From contig NZ_FOVW01000010.1 of NCBI RefSeq assembly GCF_900115305.1, forward strand, positions 1 to 64,000: a DNA stretch of 64,000 bases, given 5' to 3'. Below are positions 11,699-22,018 of the stretch, piece after piece (the first letter of the stretch is position 1; every line of letters starts with the position of its first letter). The position numbers and the translations under genes are program-made. Below the pieces are notes generated by a model, which had not been told where the DNA came from, did not search any database, and saw nothing but the letters and a program-made list of their open reading frames with translations. This DNA comes from Algoriphagus ornithinivorans (GTDB lineage Bacteria; Bacteroidota; Bacteroidia; Cytophagales; Cyclobacteriaceae).

Positions 11699-12373
11699 TT
11701 AAATCACTCTACCATCTTCCATTTCGATGGTACGATCTGTTCCGGCGGCAAATTCTGGATCATGTGTTACAATCAACATGGTTTGCCCAAACTCTTGAGT
11801 TAGTTCTTTGAATTTATTATACACGATATCCGAGTTCTTTTTATCAAGATTTCCGGTAGGTTCGTCTCCCATAATCAACAAAGGGTCATTGATCAAAGCT
11901 CTGGCAATTGCAACCCTTTGCTTTTGTCCTCCGGAAAGCTGATTGGCTTTTTTCAAAGCATGCTCCTCCATCTCGAAAATTCTAAGTTTTTCCATTGCCC
12001 TATGCTCCAATTCTTCTCTCGAAACTTTCCCAAGTTTTAAACCCGGAATCATGATATTCTCCAATGCTGAAAATTCATTCAGGAGATAATGAAACTGGAA
12101 TACGAATCCAATTTTTTCATTTCTCAACTTTGCTAAATGATCCGCAGACCTATCTGTCACCAACTGATTATCTATGGATAGTTTTCCCTGATAATCTGTA
12201 TCCATGGTAGAAAGAATATAGAGCAGTGTTGATTTTCCACAGCCTGACTTACCTACCACGGAGATAAATTCCCCCTTTTTTATTTCAAAACTCACCTTTT
12301 TCAATACCTGAGTTTTGGTAGGGTTATAGAAAAACTTATCAATATTTTCTGCTTGTAGAACAGTAGGTCTCAT
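11699..12373 (-). CDS. ABC transporter ATP-binding protein (MacB/LolD type)
   Basis: Cytoplasmic ATPase of 224 residues that powers the adjacent FtsX/MacB-like permease. Walker A is [11 protein letters not shown] (about 40-50), the signature [15 protein letters not shown] (about 143-157), Walker [14 protein letters not shown] (about 163-175) and the H-loop IVTHDPE. Final gene of a three-gene operon; its start overlaps the permease stop by 4 nt (12370-12373), suggesting translational coupling. Confidence 0.95.
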   Translation of the reverse strand: MRPTVLQAENIDKFFYNPTKTQVLKKVSFEIKKGEFISVVGKSGCGKSTLLYILSTMDTDYQGKLSIDNQLVTDRSADHLAKLRNEKIGFVFQFHYLLNEFSALENIMIPGLKLGKVSREELEHRAMEKLRIFEMEEHALKKANQLSGGQKQRVAIARALINDPLLIMGDEPTGNLDKKNSDIVYNKFKELTQEFGQTMLIVTHDPEFAAGTDRTIEMEDGRVI

Positions 12374-13626
12374 TTTCCTCTAATTATATCCACAGGGTCA
12401 ACGCTACTCGCTTTTCTAGCTGGAAAGAAGCCTGCCAAATAGGTGGTGATCAAACTGAAAGAACCCCCGATCAGGTAATATTTAGGATTATAATCGACCG
12501 GGAAAGTATTAATAGTGGGCAAGGCATCTGTTTCAAATGGAACTTGGTCTATTCCGAGGCATGCTAAAAAGCCTAGAATCAATCCAACAGCACCACCAAT
12601 CAACCCTATGCTAAGCGCAATAGTGATAAAAATCCTATTGACATCTGTGCTGTTAAATCCTATTGCTTTGAGAATAGCTATCGTATCCAATTTCTCGTAG
12701 ATCATCATGTTGAGAATATTGTATATCCCAAAACCTGACACCACCAATAAAGTGATACCCACTGCATAGGAAATCAAAGTTCTGATCTGTGTTCCTGTTT
12801 CAAACTGTGCATTGACAGTCTGAATATCATCGGCGTCAATGCCAAAAATTTGCTCCATTTCTTTTGCCATATCAGGGGCCAAGTCCAGATCCTTTAGCTT
12901 CACCTGAATATCTGTTACATAAGATGGAGATTCACCTAGCATTTTTTGTACGGTAGCGAGAGAAGCAAAACTGTTACTGTTATCGAAATCTCCCAGACCG
13001 GATTGATAGTAGCCTACTACCTTTAATTGGATTCTGTTTCCTTGGGCTGTGGTTACTTGAATCACATCCCCAACATCTGCCAACATCCGGTCTGCAGCCC
13101 CTTTTCCCAAAATAATGGTATTGGTCTGTGCCAATTCCGAATAATCACCAGATGTGATGTAATCAGTAAAGGCAAATAGTTGAGCCTCTTTTTCCACATC
13201 AATTCCATTTACTATTCCAGTGAGATCGATAGTTCCTACATTAAAGAATACTTGGGATGATATTTTCGGGCTTACACCCAATACTCTTGGATCAGCTTGC
13301 AGAGTTTGAATTATTTTTTCTGCATCATGAATGGCTAATCTGCTTGTACTGGGCTTGATGGACCGGATTATATTGAGCGATTCAGAAAACTCCAATGTTT
13401 GGTCTATTGGCTGATTAGGATTTGGCTTGATCTCATTATAAAATCGGATGTGAGGTGTTCGATTCAGTACTAATCCGTCCAGCATGGTATTGAGCCCATT
13501 CATGAATCCTAATAAGGCCACAAACATGGTGATGCTGAACATGACGCCAACTGCAGCTACTGCCGTTTGCTTGATTCTGGCAAACATCAAGGCTTTTGAA
13601 AGCTCTATGATCAAGGACCATTTCAT
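12370..13626 (-). CDS. ABC transporter permease, FtsX/MacB family
   Basis: 418 residues with the MacB architecture: one N-terminal transmembrane helix (about 20-42), a large periplasmic domain of about 230 residues, then three C-terminal helices carrying the FtsX domain (LLVVSGFGIYNILNMMIYEK, GLIGGAVGLILGFLACLG, SLITTYLAGFFPARKA). The C-terminal PARKASSVDPVDIIRG is typical. MacB-type proteins transmit mechanical force to periplasmic partners rather than pumping through the membrane. It overlaps the adaptor gene upstream and the ATPase gene downstream by 4 nt each. The exported molecule is unknown. Confidence 0.93.
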   Translation of the reverse strand: MKWSLIIELSKALMFARIKQTAVAAVGVMFSITMFVALLGFMNGLNTMLDGLVLNRTPHIRFYNEIKPNPNQPIDQTLEFSESLNIIRSIKPSTSRLAIHDAEKIIQTLQADPRVLGVSPKISSQVFFNVGTIDLTGIVNGIDVEKEAQLFAFTDYITSGDYSELAQTNTIILGKGAADRMLADVGDVIQVTTAQGNRIQLKVVGYYQSGLGDFDNSNSFASLATVQKMLGESPSYVTDIQVKLKDLDLAPDMAKEMEQIFGIDADDIQTVNAQFETGTQIRTLISYAVGITLLVVSGFGIYNILNMMIYEKLDTIAILKAIGFNSTDVNRIFITIALSIGLIGGAVGLILGFLACLGIDQVPFETDALPTINTFPVDYNPKYYLIGGSFSLITTYLAGFFPARKASSVDPVDIIRGK

Positions 13627-14711
13627 GGTTTGATCAGTTGGGTTTCTTTTCCAATTCCTTCCAATACTTGAGCGAATTGAAAGTTTCTAATGCCAATTTT
13701 CACAGGAATTGTATCTCCATCAGAATTGATGACCAATTCATCATTAATGAGGAAGTTTCGTGGTATGACTAGGGAGTTTTCGGCTGTGGCTGTAATAATA
13801 TTTGCTTCCAAACTCAGGTTAGGGTATAGGACTTTAGGTTCTTTGGTAAATGTGGCTTCAACTGTAAAGCTTTTGGACTTGCTATCCATCAAGGGAAATA
13901 TCCTACTAACAATTCCCTGAAAAGTTTCTCCTTTGTAGCTATCCATGGTCACGATCACCTGCTGCCCAATTTCTATTTTGGATATATCATATTCGTCAAT
14001 TTGAAGCTCCATGAGGAAATGATTTTCACTTCCTAATGTGGCTACCGGAGTCTGGGGATTGACCATTTCTCCCTTTTCTTTGGGAAGCGCATAAACTTTG
14101 CCTTTGATTCTGCTTTTCAAGACAAATTCACTTTCCAAAGCTCTGCTGATTGCTAAGCTTTTTGATGCACTTTTGGAATTGAACTCTATTTCTCTTTTCA
14201 AGTCTTGATATCGAATAAGAGCTGATTCATACGCGGTTTGGGAGTTTTCGAAGCTTAATCTTCGCTGCTCCAAATCCACTGCAGTCCCGATATTCTTTTC
14301 CCAAAGGTTTTTCTGTCGTTCAAAAAGCATAGAATCATTTTGCATTTTACTCTTTGCAAAATCTATAGTGAGCTGAAGATCTCTCAGTTTGGATTGGTTT
14401 TGTTGGTAATCGGCAAAAACCTGTGCCAGTTCAGCATTTTCCCTATTTAGTCTCTCCCGCTCATTATAAATGGCGAGGATAGGGGTTCCTTCTTCGACTA
14501 AATCACCTTCCTTTACAAAAATCTCCTGAATAGGGCCAGTGTTATTGGCAAAAGCCTCATATTGGTTTACTGCTTTTATCAAGCCAGAAGCATAAACCGA
14601 TTCGGTAATGGATGTGAGTTCGGGATAGGTGCTTTCCTGCTCAGAAGGAAAACAGGAGAAAATACTCAGGCTAATTGCTAGGAAAAGAAATACACGAAGG
14701 ATAAATTTCAT
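13623..14711 (-). CDS. HlyD/MacA-type periplasmic adaptor, lipoprotein
   Basis: 362 residues. A lipobox (SIFSC, Cys20) anchors it in a membrane. The lipoyl-like half (AFANNTGPIQEIFVKEGDLV, about 55-75), a long coiled-coil hairpin (about 85-190, NRENAELAQVFADYQQNQS and onward), the second lipoyl half (IKGKVYALPKEKGEMVNPQ, about 205-225) and a beta-barrel domain follow in order. It would bridge the permease to an outer-membrane factor; no TolC-like gene is present in the window. First gene of the operon; promoter elements would lie in the 133 bp shared with the divergent esterase. Confidence 0.9.
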   Translation of the reverse strand: MKFILRVFLFLAISLSIFSCFPSEQESTYPELTSITESVYASGLIKAVNQYEAFANNTGPIQEIFVKEGDLVEEGTPILAIYNERERLNRENAELAQVFADYQQNQSKLRDLQLTIDFAKSKMQNDSMLFERQKNLWEKNIGTAVDLEQRRLSFENSQTAYESALIRYQDLKREIEFNSKSASKSLAISRALESEFVLKSRIKGKVYALPKEKGEMVNPQTPVATLGSENHFLMELQIDEYDISKIEIGQQVIVTMDSYKGETFQGIVSRIFPLMDSKSKSFTVEATFTKEPKVLYPNLSLEANIITATAENSLVIPRNFLINDELVINSDGDTIPVKIGIRNFQFAQVLEGIGKETQLIKP

Positions 14712-14844
14712 CCGTTAGGTCTTTGATTCTTTTCAAATTAAGGAAAGTAGTCCAGCTTTTTTCATGATAAAAATCACCCGAGCCATAAATTTTATAAAAA
14801 CATTGAGTTTGAAGCTCAGTTAATTAGATCGAATAATTATTCCA

Positions 14845-15732
14845 ATGCAAAAAATATACAGCCTTTTTCTTCTTGCCTTAATTCTGCAATCCTGTGCTTT
14901 CCAGCCAATCAGACGAAGTAAAAATATTACTTATATCTCTGATCAAAACGAGTCGGAATTACCGGCTAAGGACCTGAATATTTTTGCTCCCAGAAAAGGA
15001 GAAGGTTTACCTGTTTTAATTTTCATTCATGGCGGAAGTTGGAATAAGGGGAAGAAAGAGATTTATGACTTTTTGGGAAGTAGAATGGCTAGGAGAAAAG
15101 TGGTGACAGTTATCATCGATTATCCCTTAGCTCCGGATTATCAAGTTCCTGCTATGGAAAAGGCAAGTGCCCTGGCAGTGAAGTGGGTCTTTGAAAATAT
15201 TTCAAAATACGGAGGAGATCCGGATCAAATTTATATTTCAGGACATTCTGCGGGAGGTCATTTAGCGGCTTTGGTAGCCATTAAAGAAGAACCCTTTAAG
15301 GAATTAGGCTTAAAAAATCCATTAAAAGGAGCCATTTTAAATGATCCTGCTGGGTTGGATTGGTTTTGGTTTTTGAGCGAAATGAAAGGAAGGCCCAATG
15401 GTACTGAAAATTATGATGCCTTTACAGATGATCCTGAAATTTGGAAAGCTTATTCTCCCATTTATTTTTTGGAGGGAAATGAAATACCCATCATGATTTT
15501 GGAAGGAGAGGAGACATACCCGGGAATCCGGCTGACCGTGGAGCGGTTTCGTAGAGCTGCTGAGCAAAAAGGGACCGATTTAACTTACTCCTTTTACCCA
15601 AAAACTAAGCACATTCCCATGATTACTCAGTTTTTTTGGACTTGGAGCAAGGGATATGAGGATATTTTGGACTTCATCAATTCTCAATCAAGTCTTCGGA
15701 CGAGCTCTTCCGGAGTTAGCACCGGCAAATAG
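14845..15732 (+). CDS. Alpha/beta-hydrolase (esterase/lipase), lipoprotein
   Basis: 295 residues; lipobox LILQSC with Cys17. The oxyanion-hole HGGSW motif (about 70-74), nucleophile elbow GHSAGGH (about 136-142) and C-terminal acid/base segment with HIPMI fit the hormone-sensitive-lipase / carboxylesterase branch. It probably hydrolyses small esters in the periplasm or at the outer membrane. The last 49 bp overlap the convergent PIN toxin gene: the tail QSSLRTSSSGVSTGK is antisense to the toxin C-terminus. The overlap suggests that the natural end of one gene was extended when the toxin-antitoxin module moved in. Confidence 0.85.
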   Translation: MQKIYSLFLLALILQSCAFQPIRRSKNITYISDQNESELPAKDLNIFAPRKGEGLPVLIFIHGGSWNKGKKEIYDFLGSRMARRKVVTVIIDYPLAPDYQVPAMEKASALAVKWVFENISKYGGDPDQIYISGHSAGGHLAALVAIKEEPFKELGLKNPLKGAILNDPAGLDWFWFLSEMKGRPNGTENYDAFTDDPEIWKAYSPIYFLEGNEIPIMILEGEETYPGIRLTVERFRRAAEQKGTDLTYSFYPKTKHIPMITQFFWTWSKGYEDILDFINSQSSLRTSSSGVSTGK

Positions 15733-16100
15733 GTATTAGATAACTTTAAAAAATCTTTGTCAGAGGTGACTATAGCATCGATTTGATTTGATAATGAGAT
15801 TTGATAAAAAATAGCATCTTCGATATCTTTAGAATCCATCCTAAGAGCATTAAGTATATCTTTTTCATCTCCATCCAAAAAATGAAACATAGGAACAATA
15901 ATGGTTAATATTTCTCTGGTTTTGTTATAATCAAGGTACTTAAGAAGGAAGTAGGAGACTGTTTGAATTAACCCAGTTGTTACATAGCCTTTGATTTTTC
16001 CGCTTTCTAGAGCAAAAGTAAGTTTGTTGAAAATTCCGGGATCTTTTGTTCTTTTTATGGCTATGTCCAGTACTACGTTAACGTCAAAAAAGATCTTCAT
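15684..16100 (-). CDS. PIN-domain ribonuclease toxin
   Basis: 138 residues, usual VapC/PIN length. The fold starts with FFDVNVVLDIAIKR (Asp4 region, first acidic residue), has the central DIEDAIFYQIS acidic pair and VTSDKDFLKL with the last acidic residues. Such enzymes cleave RNA when released from their antitoxin. The start overlaps the end of the antitoxin gene by 17 bp; the 3' end overlaps the convergent esterase by 49 bp. Function is inferred from family and arrangement. Confidence 0.85.
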   Translation of the reverse strand: MKIFFDVNVVLDIAIKRTKDPGIFNKLTFALESGKIKGYVTTGLIQTVSYFLLKYLDYNKTREILTIIVPMFHFLDGDEKDILNALRMDSKDIEDAIFYQISLSNQIDAIVTSDKDFLKLSNTYLPVLTPEELVRRLD

Positions 16101-16350
16101 ACCCTAATTTTTTTGCCTTAGCCTTGTAGTATTCTTCTTTGTAATCAAAATTTTCAGGGAAATCGAATTTAGGTAATGACTGCATGTATTCCACCAGCGA
16201 CATTCCTTCGGGCAATCCGGTTTTGCGACTAATGAGTTTTTCGAAATGCTCTTCCACTAGGCTGGAAATACTTTTCTCCTCTTTGTCTGCATACCGCTTG
16301 ATTTTATCAAGCAGCTCTGCATCAATAGTAATATTTAGGCGCTTTTTCAT
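16084..16350 (-). CDS. DUF6364-type antitoxin
   Basis: 88 residues. The N-terminus KRLNITIDAELLDKIKRYA (about 3-21) is a ribbon-helix-helix DNA-binding segment; the C-terminal half is charged and would wrap the PIN toxin. Upstream of the toxin with a 17-bp overlap, the standard antitoxin-first order. The 8-bp inverted repeat directly before the start codon is the probable autoregulatory operator. Confidence 0.85.
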   Translation of the reverse strand: MKKRLNITIDAELLDKIKRYADKEEKSISSLVEEHFEKLISRKTGLPEGMSLVEYMQSLPKFDFPENFDYKEEYYKAKAKKLGYEDLF

Positions 16351-16353
16351 TTG

Positions 16354-16381
16354 ATGCGTATTAATATTTAAATATACGCAT
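16354..16381 (-). promoter_or_regulatory. Operator-like inverted repeat of the toxin-antitoxin pair
   Basis: ATGCGTAT (16354-16361) and ATACGCAT (16374-16381) form a perfect 8-bp inverted repeat around a 12-bp AT-rich spacer, ending 3 bp before the antitoxin ATG. Ribbon-helix-helix antitoxins commonly bind such sites to repress their own operon. Binding itself is inferred. Confidence 0.7.
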
Positions 16382-16413
16382 TATTTAACTATTCGTTCCA
16401 TAAGAAGCTGGTT

Positions 16414-18933
16414 TTAAGATGGATCTACATCTACAATCCATCTTACTGAGCGAAATTCCGGCCTGGATTGTAATTCTTCCAGTATTTCAGCCAGCCTTTC
16501 TTTGAAGCTTGTTTGGGTAGTGCCTGACCTATCTAGCTTGATCATACTTTCAAATTGGTATTGATTTTTGATCCTGCCTATAAGAGCTTTTTCAGGGCCT
16601 AATACGATTTTCTTTACAGGAATCTGTGCCATTTCCCGATGAAGTGCATTGGCGGCTTTTTCGGTAGTTTTAAAATCAGAATGCCTGGTGGTAATCTTGA
16701 CCAGCTTAACATATGGGGGATAATAAAATTTTTTCCTTTCCATCATTTCCTGACGGAAAAACTCATAATAATCTCCCTTGATTACCTTCTCAAAAATATC
16801 ATTTTCGGGATTTCGGGTTTGAATAATTACCTCTCCCTGAGTAGCTCTTCTACCCGCGCGACCTGCAACTTGAGTAATTTGCTGATAAGCTCTTTCGCCA
16901 GCTCTGAAATCCGGGAAATTTAAAATCCTATCCCCATCCCATATCCCAACTACGGTGACTCTTCCAAAGTCCAGTCCTTTGGTGATCATCTGGGTTCCTA
17001 CTAAAATATCGATCTGACCAGCTCCAAATTCCTCCAACAATCGCTGATACCCATATTTATTTCGAGTAGTGTCTAAGTCCATCCGCCCCATCCTTGCTTC
17101 CGGGAAAAGCATACTTAAGGATTCTTCTATCCGCTCTGTTCCCATACCCATGGTAGAAAGTTGAGTGCTGCCACATGCCGGGCAGGAGCTGGGAACCTTC
17201 TCCTTATAACCACAATAATGACAGCGCATTTCTTCCGCAAATTGATGGTAGGTTAGGCTGACATCGCATTGCACACATTGACCTGTCCAGCCACAATCTT
17301 CACACTGAATGTATGGCGAGTATCCGCGTCTGTTCTGGAAAATCAGGACTTGTTCATTTTTGCTGAGTGCATCTTGAATTTTTTCTCTCATCAAGCGGGT
17401 TGAATCCAGCTTCAAGAGATTTTTTTTACGGTCTGCACTCAGATTGGCGAGATTATATTGTGGGAGTTGAGCTTCTCCATAGCGCTGATGCAACTGTACA
17501 TAGCCGTATTTTTCATGAAGTGCATTGAAATAAGATTCAAAAGATGGAGTGGCAGAACCCAACAGTGTTTTGGCTTGATGAAAATATGCCAGCATTATTG
17601 CCGAATCCCTAGCCTGAAATCTAGGTGCTGGATCAAATTGCTTGAAACTGGATTCATGCTCCTCATCAACAATAATTAAACCCAAGGAATCAAATGGGAG
17701 AAAAATGGAGGAACGAACCCCCACTACAAATGAGAATCGGCCAGAAAGAACTCCATTCCAAACTTCCACTCTTTCATTATCTGAGTATTTGGAATGATAA
17801 ACTCCCATCTTCGATCCAAAAACTTGCTGTAATCTGCTGACTATTTGAGTTGTCAGGGCGATTTCAGGAAGCAGCATAAGTACCTGCGAACCACTTTCCA
17901 AAATTTCCTGAATCAGTCTGATGTAAATTTCAGTTTTACCGCTTCCTGTAATCCCATGGAGTAAGACGCATTGCTTCTCCTCAAAATGTTGATGGATTTC
18001 TGCTACCGCTTGCTCCTGTGAATCCGAAAGTTTGGCCGGTTCTTTTTCAGGCTCCATTTCTTCGATGCGGTTGACTACCACTTTGAAGCTTTCAAAAACA
18101 CCATTTTTGATCAGGGTTTTCAGAGAGCTTTCGGAATCCCCTTCTTCCAACAAAGTAGCCTTATCAACTCCCTTTTCATTGAGTTTGATGTTTTTGAAAA
18201 CAGGAACATCCCTAAGGTATTTTAGCAGTATGGACTCTTGTTTGGCTTTTCCTGCCAATCCCTCAAAAACTGCTTCTAATGCTTTTTTATCAGATGCAAT
18301 TTCTGCTTTGATCCGGACTCTTGTTTCAATTTTTGGGCTGTATTTTTCCTGTACTTTTTCAAAAATCAATACTGCCTCTTTGGCAACCAAACTCTTCAAT
18401 ATGGGATGTATGGTCTTTACGCCAAGAATTTTTTCACAGTCTTCATAGCTCAATTCTGCCTGATTTTCCAAGGCGTCCAGGATTTTATCTTCCCTTTCAT
18501 CCATAGGATAGGCAGCATTTTCCCGGTCAAAATTTGGGTTTGCCTGAACCTTTGACTCTGAAGATAGGCGCAAGCCTGAAGGCAAAGCCGCATGCATTAC
18601 TTCACCGATATGGCAGCAATAATAGCTGGCCATCCAAACCCAAAATCTGATTTGAAGTGGATTTACGGATGGTTGATCATCCAATACTTCCAAAATAGGC
18701 TTGGCATCGTATGCCTGTGGAGGCTTATTATGAACTTTACCAATGATTCCAGTCAGGATCTTTTTTCGGCCAAATTGAACAATTACTCGGGCGCCAATTT
18801 GAATTTCAGATGCCAGATTTTTTGGAATTTTATAAGTGAACATCCTTGGAATGGGCACAGGAAGTATGATATCCGCGAAATTTTTCCCGGATTCCATCAT
18901 CATATTATCTTCTTCTCCAAAAAGGCTTTGCAC
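16414..18933 (-). CDS. priA: Primosomal protein N' (replication restart helicase PriA)
   Basis: 839 residues from a GTG start, normal PriA length; an ATG at 18903 (ten residues in) is an equally possible start and directly precedes ESGKNFADIILPVPIPRMF. PriA recognises stalled forks and reloads the replisome. Visible are the N-terminal DNA-binding part, Walker A GITGSGKTE (about 326-334), DEEH box (VDEEHESSFKQ), helicase motifs GSATPS and AGRAGR, and a zinc module with paired cysteines (CEDCGWTGQCVQC ... CHYCGYKE ... CPACGS, about 540-600). It sits 4 nt after the DUF255 gene, likely co-transcribed. Confidence 0.97.
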   Translation of the reverse strand: MQSLFGEEDNMMMESGKNFADIILPVPIPRMFTYKIPKNLASEIQIGARVIVQFGRKKILTGIIGKVHNKPPQAYDAKPILEVLDDQPSVNPLQIRFWVWMASYYCCHIGEVMHAALPSGLRLSSESKVQANPNFDRENAAYPMDEREDKILDALENQAELSYEDCEKILGVKTIHPILKSLVAKEAVLIFEKVQEKYSPKIETRVRIKAEIASDKKALEAVFEGLAGKAKQESILLKYLRDVPVFKNIKLNEKGVDKATLLEEGDSESSLKTLIKNGVFESFKVVVNRIEEMEPEKEPAKLSDSQEQAVAEIHQHFEEKQCVLLHGITGSGKTEIYIRLIQEILESGSQVLMLLPEIALTTQIVSRLQQVFGSKMGVYHSKYSDNERVEVWNGVLSGRFSFVVGVRSSIFLPFDSLGLIIVDEEHESSFKQFDPAPRFQARDSAIMLAYFHQAKTLLGSATPSFESYFNALHEKYGYVQLHQRYGEAQLPQYNLANLSADRKKNLLKLDSTRLMREKIQDALSKNEQVLIFQNRRGYSPYIQCEDCGWTGQCVQCDVSLTYHQFAEEMRCHYCGYKEKVPSSCPACGSTQLSTMGMGTERIEESLSMLFPEARMGRMDLDTTRNKYGYQRLLEEFGAGQIDILVGTQMITKGLDFGRVTVVGIWDGDRILNFPDFRAGERAYQQITQVAGRAGRRATQGEVIIQTRNPENDIFEKVIKGDYYEFFRQEMMERKKFYYPPYVKLVKITTRHSDFKTTEKAANALHREMAQIPVKKIVLGPEKALIGRIKNQYQFESMIKLDRSGTTQTSFKERLAEILEELQSRPEFRSVRWIVDVDPS

Positions 18934-18937
18934 TTAA

Positions 18938-20962
18938 TCAGGCTAGATAGGGTAGTTGTGAAATAGTTTCTTCTATGCTTGAGACCGGTTTTTGACAAGT
19001 ATGGTCAAAGCAGACATAAATTAAGGCATTTCCATCCGAATCAGGCTTTTTGTCGGAAAGAATAGGGGCAGTTTCTGTCATGTTTTCTACCCAGGCTACT
19101 ATGGTATTCGGTTGATAGCCTCGCTGAATTTCTATAGCCTTTTCACGAGCGCCTTTTCCCAAGATTCCAATTTCAGCAGTAGGAACAAGCGACTCTAATA
19201 AAAAAGAGGCCCAATTACAGAGAAATCCGGGTTCTTTTAAAATTAAGCTTTTCATTCCTCCCAGCATTTTGGAAGCAATTTCACCGTATTTCTCTTCATA
19301 AGTAAATATAGAAAGTCTGTGTAGGTTTCGGGCCATGACAGAATTGGAGGCAGGAATGACATTGTCAAAGAGTTCTTTTTTGTCTGCAATAAGCTTTTCT
19401 GCTTTGGGATTGTTGAAAAAGAAGAATCCATCGCTTTCATCATAAAAAGCCTCTAGACAATAATCGCTTAATTTTTGGGCAAACTCTAAATAGGCTAATT
19501 TTCCACTGGCTTCAAATGCCATCAAATTGGCTTTGATCACCTGAGAGTAATCTTCCAAAAATGCGGGAGTGTAGTGATGACCGTTTTTGTAAGATCTATA
19601 GAGCAAATCTTTTTGGTAGAGCTTTTCTTTGATGAAATCTAAATTATTCAAAGCAAGCTGCAAGTAATGATGATTGCCAGTTGCATGATAGGCTTGGATC
19701 AGGCCTGAACTCATTATGGCATTCCATCCGGATAGAATTTTATCATCTTTGCCTGGAAAAATCCTTTGATTTCGGACCTCAAGCAGGCTGTTTTTAACTT
19801 GCTTGATTTTCTTTTTAAGGTCATCTTCCGACATACCAAATTCTGAAGCAATTTGGGAATAGCTTTCAGTTTGGAATAAGATGTTGACCCCATTTTCCCA
19901 ATTCCCATTGGGTTTGAGATTGTATAATTTATTCAGCCATGGGAGTTCATCTCCAACCAAATTTGCCAATTCAGCATAGGTCCAAGTATAAAATTTTCCT
20001 TCTACTCCTTCGCTATCTGCATCTTGTGCTGCATGAAATCCACCTTCTTCCTGTAGCATTTCCGCTTCAAGCCAGGCGATGGTTTCTTCAACTTTTTCCA
20101 AGAAAAAATGATCACCGCTAACTTGGAATGCCTTGGCATACAGCTCAAGCAACTGACCATTATCATACAACATCTTTTCGAAATGGGGAGCAAACCATTC
20201 TCCATCTACAGAATACCTAGCAAAACCACCTCTCAAATGATCATAAATACCACCCATGCCGATTTTCTTCAGGGTAAAAAAAACTTTTTCCTTCAAGTCT
20301 TCATTTTTGGAAAGTAAGGCGTAATCAAGTGTGAAAAGCCAGATGGCAGGCATGGGGAATTTGGGGACACGATTCATTCCGCCCCATTCCATATCAAACT
20401 GGGAGCTGAGTTTTAAGCTTATTTCTGCCAAATCATCCGGATCAAAATCAAGTGCTCCTGCTGAAATCCCATATTTTTCTGTTTCTCGTCGGGCCAGACT
20501 TTTCCCAAACCCTTCCGCACTTTCAGCCAGCTGATCCTCATGCTTAGAGAAAGCATCTGCAATATTTGCCAAAAGCCCCTTCCATTGATGATTCTTGAAA
20601 TAGGTTCCTCCGTAAAATGGTTTTTGGTTAGGCATCAAAAAAACATTCAATGGCCATCCTCCCTGTAATCCCATGGCCTGAACCGCATCCATATAGATAT
20701 TATCCAAATCAGGTCGCTCTTCCCGGTCAATCTTGATACATACAAAATGATCATTCATTAAATCTGCTGTGACCTCATCTTCAAAGCTCTCCCTTTCCAT
20801 CACATGGCACCAATGGCACGCTGAGTAACCTATGGATACCAAGATGGGCTTATTCTCTCTCTTAGCTTTTTCCAGTGCTTCTTCTCCCCATGGATACCAG
20901 TCTACTGGATTATGAGCGTGTTGGAGAAGATAGGGACTTTGACCATGAATGAGTCGATTCAT
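18938..20962 (-). CDS. Thioredoxin-domain DUF255 protein (YyaL/SPATA20 family)
   Basis: 674 residues, full family length. The N-terminal thioredoxin-like domain contains [18 protein letters not shown], the CxxC motif ACHWCHVM (about 49-56) and [11 protein letters not shown]. The rest is an alpha/alpha-barrel of the six-hairpin type ([48 protein letters not shown]). Its biochemical role is not established in bacteria; redox or sugar-processing roles have been proposed. No signal peptide. Upstream of priA with a 4-nt gap. Confidence 0.92.
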   Translation of the reverse strand: MNRLIHGQSPYLLQHAHNPVDWYPWGEEALEKAKRENKPILVSIGYSACHWCHVMERESFEDEVTADLMNDHFVCIKIDREERPDLDNIYMDAVQAMGLQGGWPLNVFLMPNQKPFYGGTYFKNHQWKGLLANIADAFSKHEDQLAESAEGFGKSLARRETEKYGISAGALDFDPDDLAEISLKLSSQFDMEWGGMNRVPKFPMPAIWLFTLDYALLSKNEDLKEKVFFTLKKIGMGGIYDHLRGGFARYSVDGEWFAPHFEKMLYDNGQLLELYAKAFQVSGDHFFLEKVEETIAWLEAEMLQEEGGFHAAQDADSEGVEGKFYTWTYAELANLVGDELPWLNKLYNLKPNGNWENGVNILFQTESYSQIASEFGMSEDDLKKKIKQVKNSLLEVRNQRIFPGKDDKILSGWNAIMSSGLIQAYHATGNHHYLQLALNNLDFIKEKLYQKDLLYRSYKNGHHYTPAFLEDYSQVIKANLMAFEASGKLAYLEFAQKLSDYCLEAFYDESDGFFFFNNPKAEKLIADKKELFDNVIPASNSVMARNLHRLSIFTYEEKYGEIASKMLGGMKSLILKEPGFLCNWASFLLESLVPTAEIGILGKGAREKAIEIQRGYQPNTIVAWVENMTETAPILSDKKPDSDGNALIYVCFDHTCQKPVSSIEETISQLPYLA

Positions 20963-21018
20963 TGATTTGATAATTTATAGAGAACTCTTGACGGGTTAAG
21001 TATATTATAGATTATTCT

Positions 21019-21999
21019 TTAATGAAACCCTTGGAGCGTTTTTGAAACAGTTTCGATTTCATTGAAAAAATCAAATTCCTCGTTTAATCGTTCCAGTTTA
21101 CTTTTTAAGTTCTGTAAGAATTTCTGATGCGATTTGCTTTCAGGATTAAGTGGACGATGGGCAAGTTCACGATTTACCTTTTGAATTTCCTGATAGGTAA
21201 CTAGCGTTTCACGAGTGAATTGACTGTTTATCCATTTTTCCCAGATGTAGTTTTCGGCTTCTTCTGTCGGGTGGATTCTATCTTCTTTGTAAAATCTATA
21301 ATCCCTTAGCTCATCCATCATGATTTCATAGGAAGGAAAATACGACACCGAATCAAGTTTTCTTTCCAATTCTGAGCAAAGTACTCTCAAGAGGCTTTTA
21401 CTCAATTGATTTTCAGGGATGCCATCCTTGATATGTCTAACTGGGCTGACAGTTAAAATAATTTTGAGGTCTGGAAAGGCTCTAGAAAAGTTGTCCAAAA
21501 CATGGAAGAGATCAAGCACCATTCTATCAAGTTCTGTGATCTTCTTTTTAAATAAACTTTGAGGCTGTTTGTGACAATTGGCTACAGACCCAAAGTCCTG
21601 ATGCTCATAAAGCCAGGCAGTACCAAAAGTCAGGATTAAATGTGACCCATCTTTGAGATATTGATGGGTTTGTTCGATCTGGTGAGCCCACTTTTCTCCA
21701 AGCTCTTCTTTGGATTTCGCATTCAAATCAGAATGACTTGAGTAGTGGAAAAATAAATCTTCTCGCTGCAGAATTCCACCTTCATTTAATTTGTCCTTGA
21801 ATAGGGCATGATCTAACAATTCCGCCAAGATACTGGGGTGAAAAATGGTACCAAACGGGTTGACTAGAATATCAAACTTGGCTTCTTTCATGCGCCTTCC
21901 CATAGAATCAGCAAAGCAGGAGCCCATGCTTAAAATTTTGGACTGATAAGTGATAGGGGAAGGGCTTTCGGGAATCGAAAAATTAGTCATCCATTGCAT
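21019..21999 (-). CDS. GSCFA domain-containing protein
   Basis: 326 residues named for the motif GSCFADSMGRRM (about 27-38). The fold belongs to the SGNH/GDSL hydrolase group: GSCF block, NPFGTIFHP (about 48-56), LTFGTAWLYEH (about 123-133), ILTVSPVRHIKD (about 180-191) and the C-terminal DRIHPTEEAENYIWEKW holding the D-x-x-H pair. The substrate is unknown; related domains act on acyl or acetyl esters. Its last codons contain ACCCTTGGAG, a short word also present in the palindromic repeats. Confidence 0.85.
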   Translation of the reverse strand: MQWMTNFSIPESPSPITYQSKILSMGSCFADSMGRRMKEAKFDILVNPFGTIFHPSILAELLDHALFKDKLNEGGILQREDLFFHYSSHSDLNAKSKEELGEKWAHQIEQTHQYLKDGSHLILTFGTAWLYEHQDFGSVANCHKQPQSLFKKKITELDRMVLDLFHVLDNFSRAFPDLKIILTVSPVRHIKDGIPENQLSKSLLRVLCSELERKLDSVSYFPSYEIMMDELRDYRFYKEDRIHPTEEAENYIWEKWINSQFTRETLVTYQEIQKVNRELAHRPLNPESKSHQKFLQNLKSKLERLNEEFDFFNEIETVSKTLQGFH

Positions 22000-22018
22000 G
22001 CTGTGAAATTACAGAATT

